A DNA stretch of 64,000 nt from Gautieria morchelliformis (taxonomy: Eukaryota > Basidiomycota > Agaricomycetes > Gomphales > Gomphaceae), in NCBI GenBank assembly GCA_015179125.1, contig WHVA01000053.1:281150-345149 (forward strand), read 5' to 3'. Of this stretch, positions 11,186 to 21,934 are shown one piece after another. The stretch's first letter is position 1, and each line of letters begins with the position of its first letter. Below the pieces are notes generated by a model that ran no database searches, was not told the DNA's origin, and saw only the letters and a program-made list of their open reading frames with translations. Position numbers and translations under genes: made by a program.

Positions 11186-12336
11186 ATGAGCTCCCAACCT
11201 GATTTCTCTAAAATGTCCAGCGCCGAGATGAAAAAGTATTTCGATGATATGCTTGTGCAGAAGGAGCTGGCGGAAAAGCAAGCAGCCGAGGAAGCTGCGC
11301 GGAAAGAGAAGGAGCGGCTGGAGGAGGAACGCAGGGAGAAGGAACGCAAGGAACAAGAGTGTCAGGATCAGGAACGGAAGGAGAAGGAGGAGAAAGACCG
11401 TAAACGCCGCAAGGAGGAGGCGCGTAACCGCAAGGAGAAGCGGAAACGGGACGCAGCCAAAAAAACTGCGGAGGACAAGGCCGCGACGGAAAAGGCGGGA
11501 AAACAACGGGTGAGTCGGAAACATTGTATGAGGAGTTCCGGGATTTAACGGAAAATCCTGCCAGAGGATTGTCGAATCCGAGGCTGACTCGGAATCGGAA
11601 AGCACGGTGGAAAGCACACCACCCCCAGAGGGCAAGGGGAAACAGAAACAAGTTGCCCCTGTGCTGAATGTCGTTGCAGAACGAAAACGGAGGGCGGACG
11701 AATTCCAACAGGCCAGAAAGAACAAGTTGGCCCATATGCTGGATTTGCGGGAATTGGGACTGGAGAATCCCACGATGAGGAAGCGGAAAACCAGGGACGG
11801 TGAGGAGGAGAAGGCCCCATGCAACACATGCGAGACTAAAGGGCTGGACTGCGTGTGGTCCAATAATCTGCATGAAACGTCCTGCGACCAGTGCCGGGAC
11901 AAGAAGAGGCGCTGCGTCGTGGACGGGTGTGCCGCGAGGGTGGAGTGGAAAAGGCGAAAAGTCGAGACCAAGGGGCCTGAAAACCCTAAGTCGAAACCGG
12001 GACCGCGTGGAGGAAAGTCCGTGGAATCCGGAACATCATGGTGGAAATGGTGGAGGTTCAACATCATCAAGTGCTCTCATTCCAAAACCAGGTGACCGTC
12101 ATGTCGACGGTCTTGGAGCAGCTGAACTAGGAATTCCGGTGGCGGAACGATTTGGTCCAGGACCGAATGGAGGCGCGAATACGGGAGCAGGGGAATGGGG
12201 CAGAAGCGGGTCCGAGCGAAAGGGCGGAAATGAGGGACAGGGTGGAAACAGAGTTGGTGAACGTGGAGGTAGGACCTGCAGAAGAAGGGCCGGAAGCGGA
12301 GAATGAGGGCGAGGGGGAAACGATGATGGAGAAGTA
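11186..12336 (+). CDS. Antisense ORF of chromovirus A: coiled coil plus Zn2Cys6-like cluster
   Basis: Lies between the end of pol (12467, minus) and the 3' LTR, on the opposite strand. Exon 1 (11186-11509) encodes a short leader (MSSQPDFSKMSSAEMKKYF) and a long Glu/Lys/Arg coiled coil. A 55-bp GTGAGT...CCAG intron (11510-11564) restores the frame to exon 2. Exon 2 holds a basic segment, then six cysteines spaced C-x2-C-x6-C-x10-C-x2-C-x6-C (about 11823-11925), matching the fungal binuclear zinc-cluster spacing, though the basic run is in the second half (CRDKKRRC). A further frame (VLEQLN, TAG, EFRWRNDLVQDRMEARIREQG, acidic end at 12336) continues after a frameshift near 12030, suggesting a second coiled coil. 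Likely nuclear or nucleic-acid binding by inference only. This copy is probably inactive. Confidence 0.6.
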
Positions 12337-12466
12337 GGGGTCGAGAGTCTTGTAACATAATTTCTTGAAGTGTCGGAAATAGGATAGCGGAAATTAATCG
12401 GATTTTGACAAGTAACTTGAGATCTGTGAGAATAAATGAGGGTATCGGAAGTGGGATTGAAAATGA

Positions 12467-13036
12467 CTAGGGCGCGGAAATGGGGCCAGGCTTATCAAGA
12501 TATGACTTGTGAAAATCAGAGACGAGGTCAGAGGCGTGATCTAGTTCTGTGGCAGAAATCCAGGAAGTCTCTTCGTTGGTGTTTTCATAGCCTGCCCACT
12601 TGACTAGGTACTGGAGTTGGCAGCGGTATCGTCTGTCGAGCTTGGAATTGAGAGTTTCTGAGATCTCATATTCCAGCTCTCCGTCAATGATGACTGGTGG
12701 AGGTGGAGGTTGTTCTCGATTCGGAATCGTATTCGGAACTGCGGGCTCAAGCATGGAGACGTGGAATACCGGATGTACTGCGGGCATATTGTCAGGAAGT
12801 CTGAGAGTGAAAGAACGACTGCCGGCCTTAGCGATGATCTCGTAAGGGCCAAGGTATTTTTCAGAGAGCTTCTTCGAGGGACGAGTGGTGAGGAAGTTTT
12901 CAGCTTTGACAAAGACTTTGTTGCCTATCTCGAATGCCGGTTGCGGAAGGTGTTTCCAATCGGCGGAAGTTTGATATCTCTTTTGGGCAGTGGAAATGTT
13001 CTCTCGGAGGTGCTGGTGAAGGTCGTTGAGTTCCAC
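12467..13036 (-). pseudogene. Chromovirus A integrase C-terminus and chromodomain
   Basis: The minus-strand frame contains the integrase C-terminal SH3-like block (VFVKAENFLTTRPSKKLSEKYLGPYEI) and PAVHPVFHVSMLEP. A chromodomain follows: RYRCQLQYLVKWAGYENTNEETSW and ASDLVSDFHKSY. Such chromodomains bind histone marks and direct integration into heterochromatin in this clade. The frame is open to a stop at 12467. It continues the integrase core of the next feature, with a stop between them. Confidence 0.9.
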
Positions 13037-13045
13037 AACGAAATC

Positions 13046-14040
13046 TCAGGCTCTTGCAGAGGCGAGGTCGTGTTCAGGGTGGATGGCAAGATTCGGGTGG
13101 TAGCCCTTGTTGGCGTAGAAGGGCGAAATTCTGGTGGTAGCAGAAGACGCATTGTTGTAAGCAAATTCCGTGAGCGGAAGGAGGTCGGACCAATTGCTGT
13201 GTTGGTAGTTGCAATAGACGCGGAGGTACTGCTCAAGGGTCTGATTAGTACGTTCCGTTTGTCCATCACCTTTGGGATGATAACCGGAAGTGAAGTGGAG
13301 TTTCATGTCGAGGGCCTTGCTGAGTGTGCAGAAAAGGATGACACGAATTCTGATCCACGGTTGGAAGTGACATGGGAAGGGATTCCATGCTTGGAAAAGA
13401 CATGGAGCACACAGAGCTGTGCGGAAGTGATGGTGTTGTAGGTCGGAATGAAGATGGACTGCTTGGCGAGGCAGTAAACGATAACTAGAATGGTATCATA
13501 GCCAGATGACTTAGGAAGTTTCTCAATGAAATCCATGGATATCGAATTCCACGGTTGTTCCGGGATCGGAAGTTGCTTCAGAAGGCCATAGGGTTTGTGA
13601 TGTTGGGGCTTGGCACGCATACAGGTGGTGCATGACTTGCAGTAGTCTTGGACCATCGTGTGGAGAAGAGGCCAAGTGTAGGTATGTCGGATTATGTCGA
13701 GGGTCTTGTTTTGGCCTTGGTGTCCTGAAGAGCGGGTGATCGTGGCTTTGCTGGAGTACGCGAAGTCGTAGATCATTGGTGTCTGGAATGTAGATCGGGG
13801 ACTTGACTTGTACTGGAGAAATCCATCAGAATCGAGGGACCATCCCGGGCTGGTTGGGTCATCGAGGTGGGTTGTGGAGATGGGGTCGGAACAAAGTGCG
13901 GAACAGATGTCGGAGAGACTCGGTGTCCATGATAATCGAGGCGCGGAGTAGCGGAAATTGCAATGCTGTGGCACGCAGGGATGATGCCAGTTGCTCAGTG
14001 GAGAACACTGGGCGGAAATTGTGTGGATTAACGCTGGCAT
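13046..14040 (-). pseudogene. Chromovirus A integrase zinc finger and catalytic core
   Basis: GHQGQNKTLDIIRHTYTWP, then CTTCMRAKPQ: the HHCC zinc-binding region. The core follows: ISMDFIEKLP (first Asp), TSNRGSEFVSS (second Asp of the usual SDRG replaced by Asn) and, after a frameshift near 13303, KGDGQTERTNQTLEQYLR (Glu present). The Asp-to-Asn change and the shift make this copy non-functional. RNase H sequence continues upstream on the minus strand. Confidence 0.9.
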
Positions 14041-15548
14041 AGTCGCTACTTCCCTCTTTTGGGTAGACGTCCCAACGTCTAGTGAGCGTGTTGGGTTTTG
14101 CTCCGAGCTTTCCAGGGCGGAAGCGGATCACCATGTTGAACTGTGAGAGATATTCAGACCAGTGGACTTGACGGCAAGTCAGAATCTTAGTAGTCACGAA
14201 GTACTCAAGGTTTTTATGATCCGTTACAATGTCGATCGGGTAAGTTGGACCTTCGAGGTAGTGTCTCCAAATTTTGAAGGCTTCGAAAATCGCAAGTAGT
14301 TCCTTATTGTGGACATTGTAGTTGAGTTCCGGGGCAGAAAAGGTGCGGGAGTGAAAGGCGATCGGATGAATTTCTCCGTCGGCAGGGGAAATGATTGACA
14401 GGATGGCGGCTAGTGCGTAGTCAGAAGCGTCGGTTTCAAGTACAAGTTGGGCATCAGGAATCCAGAAACCGAGTATAGGAGCCGTCGTGAAGGCCGCTTT
14501 GAGGGCTTCAAATGTGGAACAGCATTCTGGAGTGAAATTCCATGGGGCACCCTTCCTGGTGAGACGCTGAGCGGAACAGTAATGTCGGAAAAATTATAAA
14601 TGAATCGCCGGTAAAAGTTGGCGAAGCCAAGGAAAGACTGTACATCCTTAACACGTCAGGGTTCCAGCCATTCTTGAATTGCCTTGACTTTGTCCTCTGC
14701 CATGGTAAGACCTGTAGGAGAGAGGATGTAGCCTAGGTATTCAACCATGTCGCGATGCCATTCGCATTTCTCTGCTTTTGCGTAGAGGTGGTGTTTGCGT
14801 AGGTGGCGGAGTACTTCGCAGACATGTTCCCAATGTTTTTCTGGTGTGTTGGAATAGATGAGGATGTTGTCAATATAGACTAGAACGCATACGTTGAGGA
14901 GGTTGGAAAATACGTCGTTCATAAATCACTGAAAAGTGGCGGGAGCATTGGTTAGACCAAAAGGCATGACAACCCACTCAAAAGCACCGTAGTGGGTGCG
15001 GAAAGTGGTTTTCCACTCGTCACCTTCACGGATGCGGACAAGGTGATAAGCGTGCCAGAGGTCAATTTTGGTGTAGATCTTCGCCCTGCAGGAGTGTTGA
15101 GGAGGTCGGAAATGCGCGGAAGTGGATATTTGTCCTTCTTAGTGAAGGCGTTAAGTCCGCAGAAATCGATGCAGAGGCGGAGAGATCCATCCTTCTTCTT
15201 GACGAAAAGGACCGGAGCGCCGTGTGGAGACAGTGAAGGGCGGATAAAGCCCATGTTGAGGTGTTCATCGACGAACTCTCGGAGAGTTTGGAGTTCACTT
15301 TGCAAAAGGGAGTAGATTGGTCCAAGGGGCGGAGATGCTCCTTCTTCCAAATCTATCTTCAAATCGTAAGGTCGATGTTCAGCAGGTTTATCGGCTTTGG
15401 CCTTGTTGAACACGTCTGGGAAGTCACGATATTCTTCCAGAACTGAGCTCATGTCGACCGGAGCAGAAGTCGAGGCAGAACGAGCCTTGACTGAAGCCGA
15501 ATCGGAAAGGTGAAGCTGGAAACCTGTCGTATCTTCTTGCCGTTGCAA
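13960..15548 (-). pseudogene. Chromovirus A reverse transcriptase and RNase H
   Basis: RT begins near 15450 ([33 protein letters not shown]). It includes [21 protein letters not shown], then, after a frameshift near 15050, VLVYIDNILIYS, where the YxDD box has become YIDN. The connection (YLGYILSPTGLTM) is followed, after another break near 14580-14660, by RNase [32 protein letters not shown] and VTDHKNLEYF, retaining its D-E-D acids. The Asp-to-Asn change in the polymerase site would abolish activity. Confidence 0.9.
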
Positions 15549-15581
15549 TACACGGAAAGCGGTGGTGGAAACGAGCGCAAT

Positions 15582-16110
15582 TCAAGGAGCTTCGAGGGGC
15601 GGAGGTGCTAAAGCAGGACCAGAGTGCAGAACTGAATCCGCGAGCGGAGTTGCAGAAGAGGCTTGAGCCATCTTTGTGGACGACGTCAGAATAGACGGAA
15701 GTTGATCCGGGGTACGGAACTGTATCTGACCCAATGCCCAGTTAATCGACGGATTATAGCGGGTGAGCCAATTGTGTCCTAGTACAATGGAACAGCTAGC
15801 ATCTAGCGGAGTAACGTAAAACGTAACTTCATGGTTGTCCCCAGTAGCGAAATGGATAGACAGGTCCATGACTTGGGAAATTGCCATGTTGGATGACCCG
15901 TCGAAAAGGTGGAGCGGAATTGTCGGAATGTTGTGGGTCGGAAGTTTATGTTTCAAAACAAAGTCGGAATCGAGGAAACAGTGAGTCGAACCAGAGTCGA
16001 TCAGTGCTGTAAACGGGGGTGTGGAAATTGTGTCAGAAGTAAGCGGAACTGAGAGGGAGTCAGAGGATGAAAGAGTGTATGCGTTGAGTTTAACCTCGTT
16101 AGTCGCACAA
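15582..16110 (-). pseudogene. Chromovirus A aspartic protease
   Basis: A retropepsin-like domain with an intact catalytic motif (LIDSGSTHCFLDSDFVLKH, about 15960-16010), a flap region, and CSIVLGHNWLTRYNPSINW, the usual LGxxWL signature. It processes Gag-Pol. It lies between the CCHC knuckle and RT as expected. Confidence 0.85.
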
Positions 16111-16164
16111 ATGGGGTCAGGTCAACACAGCCCTCAGCTCGTGTGGAGGCCGGAGGACTGCTGA

Positions 16165-16362
16165 CTATTTTTTTGCATCCGTAGCAGGAGTCGCTTCGGA
16201 TTTCTCTTCCATCTTCACGGCGCGGCCCTTGGCCTTAGCAGCGGAAGCGGAAGCGCGGGTGCAGTCGCGAGCGATGTGACCGCCTTTGCCGCAGACAAGG
16301 CAAGGCAAAGGTTGTTGTCCATGCGACGCTGGTAACATTCCACGAGATGTGTTACTTGGCAC
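16165..16362 (-). pseudogene. Chromovirus A gag C-terminus with CCHC zinc knuckle
   Basis: CLVCGKGGHIARDC is a canonical C-x2-C-x4-H-x4-C nucleocapsid knuckle, followed by a Lys/Ala-rich tail ending at 16165. Gag sequence upstream of the knuckle is lost at the truncation point. Confidence 0.85.
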
Positions 16363-16662
16363 AGCATGAGCAATGGGGATGTCCTCTTAGACAATGATCA
16401 ATTCTACAGTGCAAGAAGCACTGAAGCCATGCCTCTCGGGCCACTTTTTGAGACATCTGATTGCATTTCTGTGAATGGTACATTACTCTAAACACATAAA
16501 AAGGCTGTTTTAGAGGTTTTGGAAATAAGCGCCCAAACTGCCAGTTTTTTGGCTGGGAATTTTCAACTACTGATGCTACTTTATCTCAAGATGCCTCAAC
16601 CAAATAAAAAATCCACTCAATAACTGTCATATATATGGATATATAGCTTAGATAATATTTAT
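16363..16662. other. Unassigned junction sequence
   Basis: AT-rich, no gene or repeat recognised. It bridges the truncated chromovirus and the TIR element. Confidence 0.5.
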
Positions 16663-18189
16663 CCCCGACTCTCTCCGAAGGAGAGGGAGGGACCTGTCGA
16701 CCCAGATGTCGGAGCATCCACTTACGCGGATGAATTTGTATTGATTTTATTGGTCGCTCCATGCTATTCATTTTTCCTCCCTGTGTGTCATTCCCACGTG
16801 TTAGCCATTCTATTCCGACACGTCCCGCCTTCATGGGTAGCATAATTGCTGTCCTTTGCCGGTCCGTGCTGACACGTCCCCGTCACGTGTTTGGGTTTTC
16901 CCTCCATTCCTTGCCAGTGTCGCTTCCCTCCCTTCCCCTACACTCCCAGGTTGTTTATGCTCTCATCCCCTCCTTTGTCTTGCTTGGATGCATACTGTGT
17001 GGAATTGGATGAAGTCCACCCATGGCATTCTTCCATTGCATGTAAGTCTTGGCATCTGTAGCGGCCCAACCTTGGTTTTTTAATAAAATTTTTTGACTTT
17101 TGGTTTTTTTTTTGCAGGGGCTCTATTCCATCATTTGCTTACCCGGGGCAGTTATTCGTGTTGCTTTTATGAAGAAACTTGTCGACGGTGACCACCTTCA
17201 AGCTCCCTCCCAATGTGCATCCAGCTGCCGTTCTCAGCTGTGTCTCTGGGGGGTGGTTTCTCCTGGTTCAACATGCGCACCCTCTTCATATTTTATCCTG
17301 TACGCCCCTGTCTTCCCCACTCCTCTTGCACAAAGTCCAGAACATTTCATCACGCAAAACCAAAAGCAAATTTTTTTTATTTTTTATTTTTAATAAAATT
17401 TATTGGCTTTTGAATTTTTGAGGGGGGTTGAGGCCTGGATTTGCTCTCTTTTTTTTTTTTACAGTGCAGTTGTTGTCAATGCTGTCCCATTTTCTGTTCC
17501 CTCCCACTCTGGTCCTGGCAGCTGTCCTCGCCGGTGTTTCTTGCAGGCCGTTTACCATGCGTTGATGAGTCCCATTCCCATATGGGTGATAGATCAATTG
17601 GCTCATTTTTCCAAATTCAGACTGCATTATCTGTACAACACATTGAATAAATAACATTATTATGCAAACCATTTCCATACACACCTGCTTTACCCTTTTC
17701 CTTGTACAACTATGTTTCCTTTGACTGTTGATACTGTGCTTTCCACAACGGTGCAGTCACAGCTTGAATGCACAATTGTTTGTTGGGACAATTTCCTAAA
17801 TGCAATGATGTTATCCATGAATGCAGGATAACATCCTTCGAAGGCTCCACTGAGGAACCCATGCCATTTCCCTGCAGTGTTTTGCCTTCCGCAAGTCGTT
17901 CTACACGGTCAAGGAATTGAAGTTGTCTATTCACGATTTCCTTCGCTTCTGCACTGAGATGGTCCTCCACAGACACTGGAAAATCAAACGCAAACTTCAA
18001 CTTTAATTTTGAAAGTTCTTTCGTCTTTCCTTTAACGCCCTCCTGCCTGGGCTTTAAACCCCTCACAATGAATGTTCTAAAAATTTACAATTTAATTTGC
18101 GGTTTACCCCTGTAAACACGGTAGACATCCGATCTCCCAGGAACCCCACTCCATTAATAAGCTCTTTTTTTAAACTGAGAGAGTCGGGG
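16663..18189. mobile_element. Element with 13-bp terminal inverted repeats (about 1.5 kb)
   Basis: CCCCGACTCTCTC at 16663-16675 is perfectly inverted as GAGAGAGTCGGGG at 18177-18189. Inside are two similar T-rich segments (near 17073 and 17385, both TTTTTAATAAAATT) and one 118-aa ORF. I see no convincing target duplication, so the superfamily is not assigned and both ends need confirmation with further copies. Confidence 0.45.
17710..18066 (-). CDS. Hypothetical protein inside the TIR element, 118 aa
   Basis: MRGLKPRQEGVKGKTKELSK, then FDFPVSVEDHLSAEAKEIVNRQLQFLDRVERLAEG: an amphipathic, charged helix pattern. It has no transposase motif that I recognise. It lies within the inverted repeats, so it may be cargo, a transposase remnant, or chance. 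Confidence 0.3.
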   Translation of the reverse strand: MRGLKPRQEGVKGKTKELSKLKLKFAFDFPVSVEDHLSAEAKEIVNRQLQFLDRVERLAEGKTLQGNGMGSSVEPSKDVILHSWITSLHLGNCPNKQLCIQAVTAPLWKAQYQQSKET

Positions 18190-18207
18190 ACTGAGGCGGC
18201 AGCCGCC

Positions 18208-19465
18208 TGTCAAGATTAGTTTTTAGGTGTTAATATCATGTATTAGTGAACACAGTGAATGCCCAAATAACTTGTGCAAATAGATGTGCCATTCAGCGAA
18301 TAAGGTGAACCAATAAATGTTCAGAAGATAAGAGGGCTGCCCAAAAGGAGCTCGCCCTATCTACAGTCGTAGTGAAATGGCCCGTGGCACTTGGTGACAT
18401 AACGTGCAAGGTGCCACAGAAAGGTTGTTTAAGTAGCAACAATCCTTTCACCGGCGAAGGCACTCCTTCAGAGCCATTCGCCGACAGCGCAGAAAATAGT
18501 TCGAAGGCTAAGGTAACAAAGGTGAAGTATGAAAACTCACCAGTGGTGCTTAAGTCCTCCTCTGGTCGAAGATAGGAATCTACAGGAGAGGGCTCAAGAT
18601 GATGATCACAGTGAGGTCAAGTTTTGCACAAGATAGACGTATGATAATTGAACTGGGGAATATACATGCGAATGTAAACTATTTATATCGAATGCCTGTA
18701 TAATATCAGTGAATAGGAAAGAGGCTGTCATGAGTCAGGGTTGGATAGGGGTGCACAGTCAGGATACAGAACAGATGAAACACGTATACAATAGAAAGAA
18801 GGAGGAGTGCAAATGTGAAACGACGGGGGGAAAAGAGGGCAAAGGCCTCTATGTACAAAAACATGCCTTGAGACCTGCATATATGTTACCCTGCACGGAC
18901 TCTTCCTCTGCTGGGTTGATCCCACATGGTCTACGGTTAGGACACCCCATGAATGCATTCCAGCCATACAAACACCTAAAGGGGATGAGTCGGGAAGATG
19001 ATGGGGCCAGTGATGAACCATCACGCCGGGTAGAGGATGTCGATCATGTTTGATGGTGTGCCTGCTGGCAAATGATGCAAGGAGCGAATGATCGTTCGGC
19101 GAATACGGCAAGGGGTGAATGGGGAGAACATAGAGGAGGTGTGGTTGAACGGAGGGGCGAAGCCAAGCGAACACGGAGGAGGAGTGGTGAAAGGGGAAAC
19201 AGGGATAGCTGGGTACAAGAAATACACGAGTCGCGACAACCCGGCCATAGGAACATCCAAGGAGGGTTGAGTTGGGAAGGTGATAGGACCACTGATGAAC
19301 CACTAAGCCGGATAAAGGGCATTGATCGTGTTTTGATGGCCTGGCTATTGGTGAATGGTGTGAGTAGCGAATAATCGTTCGGCAAATTCAGCGGAGAGCG
19401 AGCAAAGTGAACATAGAAGTGGAGTGATGGAGTTACTGGGTATAAGAAACAAACGGGTCATGACA
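18208..19465 (+). repeat. LTR-like unit of family C (lone copy)
   Basis: 1,258 bp, begins TGTCAAGATTAGTTTTTAGG and ends GGGTCATGACA. The same unit at 27779-29050 has a 5-bp target duplication, which defines the ends. Here the flanks (CCGCC and CTGCT) do not match, so this copy may come from recombination or a later rearrangement. The ORFs inside are not conserved between copies. Confidence 0.75.
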
Positions 19466-19577
19466 CTGCTGCCGCTACGATCATAAAATATATCACAATT
19501 GAGACAGTTGCCAGCACCTGTAAGGCATGCTTAATCCTAGCCCCAAAGTTCTTTCTCACAGTCTGCAGCTCCCCCAG

Positions 19578-19791
19578 TGTAAAGATGTCTATCTTAAGCC
19601 TTAAGTCACAAGAGCACAACAGAACTTGACCAATATGTGGTATTCTGATGCTACGTAGTGACAGTGTAAGGGTAAGATGCGATGGGAACCGCTGACCGGT
19701 TCCCACGCATAAACTATACAGTGGGTCCCTAAGGGGCCCACTGGGATTATGTAATAACTAGTATACATGTATGATATCTAGGTTATTTACA
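19578..19791 (-). repeat. 3' LTR of element B
   Basis: Begins TGTAAAG and ends TTTACA. It matches the right-hand LTR except for four transitions. Confidence 0.95.
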
Positions 19792-19802
19792 CCCTCCCCT
19801 CT
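19792..19802 (-). promoter_or_regulatory. Polypurine tract of element B
   Basis: On the minus strand AGAGGGGAGGG directly precedes the TGTAAAT LTR start. It lies 22 bp after the stop codon of the extra ORF. Confidence 0.8.
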
Positions 19803-19824
19803 ATAGACAACTATAGGGGACCAA

Positions 19825-21801
19825 CTATGACTCATAGAGGTCATCCATGATGGAGTCCTCTAATGTTTCCGACATGATGACATCATCATCATATGGGGCC
19901 GGTGGAGCACATGACTCCTCTGGGGGCACCTCCGCATCTGCGGGGGTGGTTGGGTGAGGCTGTTCTGCCTCACCACTAGCAGTGGTTTCCGCTTGGGTGA
20001 TGGGGCCTGCATCCTCGCAGAGCATGGCCTCGACGGCCGGATCCTCAGTCTGGGGAGGGGGCTGGAAGCGCACCAGCTCCTGATCGAGCTGAGCGTGGGT
20101 GAGAGGTCGCAGCACTGCGGCCTTCACGTGGCTGGTCTCAAGGACCTTTTGTTGGCCCTCCCAAGCGGCGGCACTAAATGCTGCGCCAGTGAGGCTGCAT
20201 TGAACATAGTGTGCAATGCGCATTGCTTTCTCGCAAGTGACCCCAGCATAGCGGGCCAGCCACCGCGCGATCTCGGCGAGTGGGATGTCAGGGCCAGCTC
20301 GGCCCCCCATGGGGTATGGGCCCATGATGGAGAGCCGCAGGCTGGTGCTCTGCGGTGTCAGGCATTCCCTGGCATCGACGAAGCTCAACCATTGGTCGGT
20401 CAAGCCGAACAAGTCGAGAAGTCTCAACTTGAGAGGTGATGCAACCCCTTTAACACGGGGCGCAAGGGCCTTCAACCACATCCAGATGTCCATGTCGTCT
20501 AGGTTGAAGGTTCCATCCATGTTATCACGGATGGCAGACGGGATTCCTTCGGGGTTGTGTATCCAACCCCTTAGGATGGCGGTGATGTCGTGCGGGGTAC
20601 TGCCCGCTATCACGAGACAATCCCTTTTAGGATTGCAAGTGCGTTGTTCGCGCTCGAGGCATTTGAACACGCCGATCATCTCGTGTATGCGCGCGAGTTG
20701 CGGCGTTTCTTTCGCCCGCCCTAGGAGCTCAACAAAGTGTGGGTCGTCGAGCGGGCAGACGCTGTACCATTGAGTATGACACTGCTGGGCCTTCCGTACT
20801 GGTCGTGGTAGGAGGCCTGTCTCGGAGATCGGTGGGTCTCCGAGTGGTATGATCATCCCCTCCCCTGGGTAGGGAGGGTGAACTGTCCCCACCGGTGGTG
20901 GCAGGACCACATGAGGCCCGATGTACTGGGCCTCAACCAGTGCTACCTGCCGTTGTAGGGCAGGGTCATTGATCGTGTGCGACAGTGACGCCGCCAGGTA
21001 TGCGCCGATCGAGCTTTCCCTTGCAATGGCTAGCCCATTGATGGTGTTGGGGGTGCCGCGCAATTTCTTGCGCTTCTTTTTCGGCTGCTCTGCCAGCCGC
21101 TGTGCCCTCCCCGGGTCGTACATCTTCCAGACGGAGGAGTTGGACTCCCATCCGTCTGGGACGCCGTACACAGCATCAGAAGGCGTGCTCTGCCCCTTTG
21201 TCGTCAGGGTCGGAGCCGATAACTGGGATGCTATCCCCGATGTTGCATGTGCCGGCAAGGGTGCCGTCGCGCGAGGTGATGATGGCCTGGCCACTGGGTC
21301 CGTGGCCGTGTCATGGCGCGGCCTTTTTGAGGCTGCGTGGGATAACGTGAGCTGGAGCTGGGCTGCGCTCAGCTGCTCCTCAAGTCCTTTTATTTTGGCG
21401 TGCTCGGCTTCAAGCACATCGTTGTGGTCTTCGACCGCACGTTCCAAATCCTTGACCTCCTTCTTGAGGTCATGGATGTCCCAGAGGGGCTCCTCCCGCA
21501 CGTCATGCGCGATGCCTCTCGGGAGCTATCCCCAGGCCACGTCGACGGCTTCGCCGATGTCTTCATCCCGCAATTTGACCTTGCGAGTGCCTGTCACGGC
21601 CCTGAGGTGCGAGGCGTAGTCCATGCACGTGGCACAATCATTGGGGTGAACGATCGCCAGGGCGTCTTCCCATCCTATGATCATCCAGTGCTCTTGGTCG
21701 ACTGGGGCTCGTAGGATGTCTGCGGCCCCCTGTCTTGGGGCCATTGTGTGTGTTGTGGACGTTGACGCATCAACGTCCATCCCATCTTTGGGGGGCATCA
21801 T
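19825..21801 (-). CDS. Extra post-pol ORF of element B (about 650 aa, one internal TAG)
   Basis: Sense-strand ORF between the chromodomain and the polypurine tract. Residues 1-91 (MMPPKDGMDVDASTSTTHTM ... HPNDCATCMDYASHLRAV) and a following 558-residue frame are in the same phase, separated by one TAG (21526-21528). After the stop comes a coiled coil (DIHDLKKEVKDLERAVEDHN to LQLTLSH), a Pro/Ala/Ser linker, a basic patch (PKKKRKKLRG) resembling a nuclear localisation signal, and a long globular part with many Trp (WLKALAPRVKG, DQWLSFVDARE, IARWLARYAGV). It ends in an acidic tail (DDDVIMSETLEDSIMDD). I recognise no enzyme motif; the role is unknown. The stop may be decay, sequencing error, or readthrough. 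Confidence 0.7.
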
Positions 21802-21934
21802 CTTTGTGGGTAGATGATGGTCGTTGCTTCCAAGAAGCGATGCACCCTCAGAAATATCTGAGGCGAAAATTTAACTGCGCTGTGGCTGGCACGTCACGTG
21901 GTATGCATGTGACAGATGCGTCTAGCAGCGTCTG

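Larger units (their letters stand above)
10406..16362 (-). mobile_element. Chromovirus A, Ty3/gypsy, 5'-truncated
   Basis: Minus-strand element. From right to left it holds a gag CCHC knuckle (16362), protease, RT, RNase H, integrase and chromodomain (ending 12467), then a 1.1-kb region carrying an opposite-strand ORF, a polypurine tract (11065-11077) and the 3' LTR (10406-11064). The gag N-terminus, primer-binding site and 5' LTR are absent; the sequence breaks at about 16362-16372. The plus strand is strikingly rich in CGGAA words throughout, including LTR and pol, which supports one origin for the whole block. Frameshifts and mutated RT/integrase sites indicate it is inactive. Confidence 0.85.

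Noticed and set aside
11171..12070. 299-aa minus-strand ORF overlapping the antisense gene of chromovirus A
   Set aside because: Its Leu/Phe/Ser-rich text is the mirror of the Lys/Glu coiled coil on the plus strand; it has no domain, and the plus strand has the cysteine cluster and intron.
20921..21619. 232-aa plus-strand ORF over element B
   Set aside because: It is a shadow of the sense post-pol ORF, which has better composition and position.
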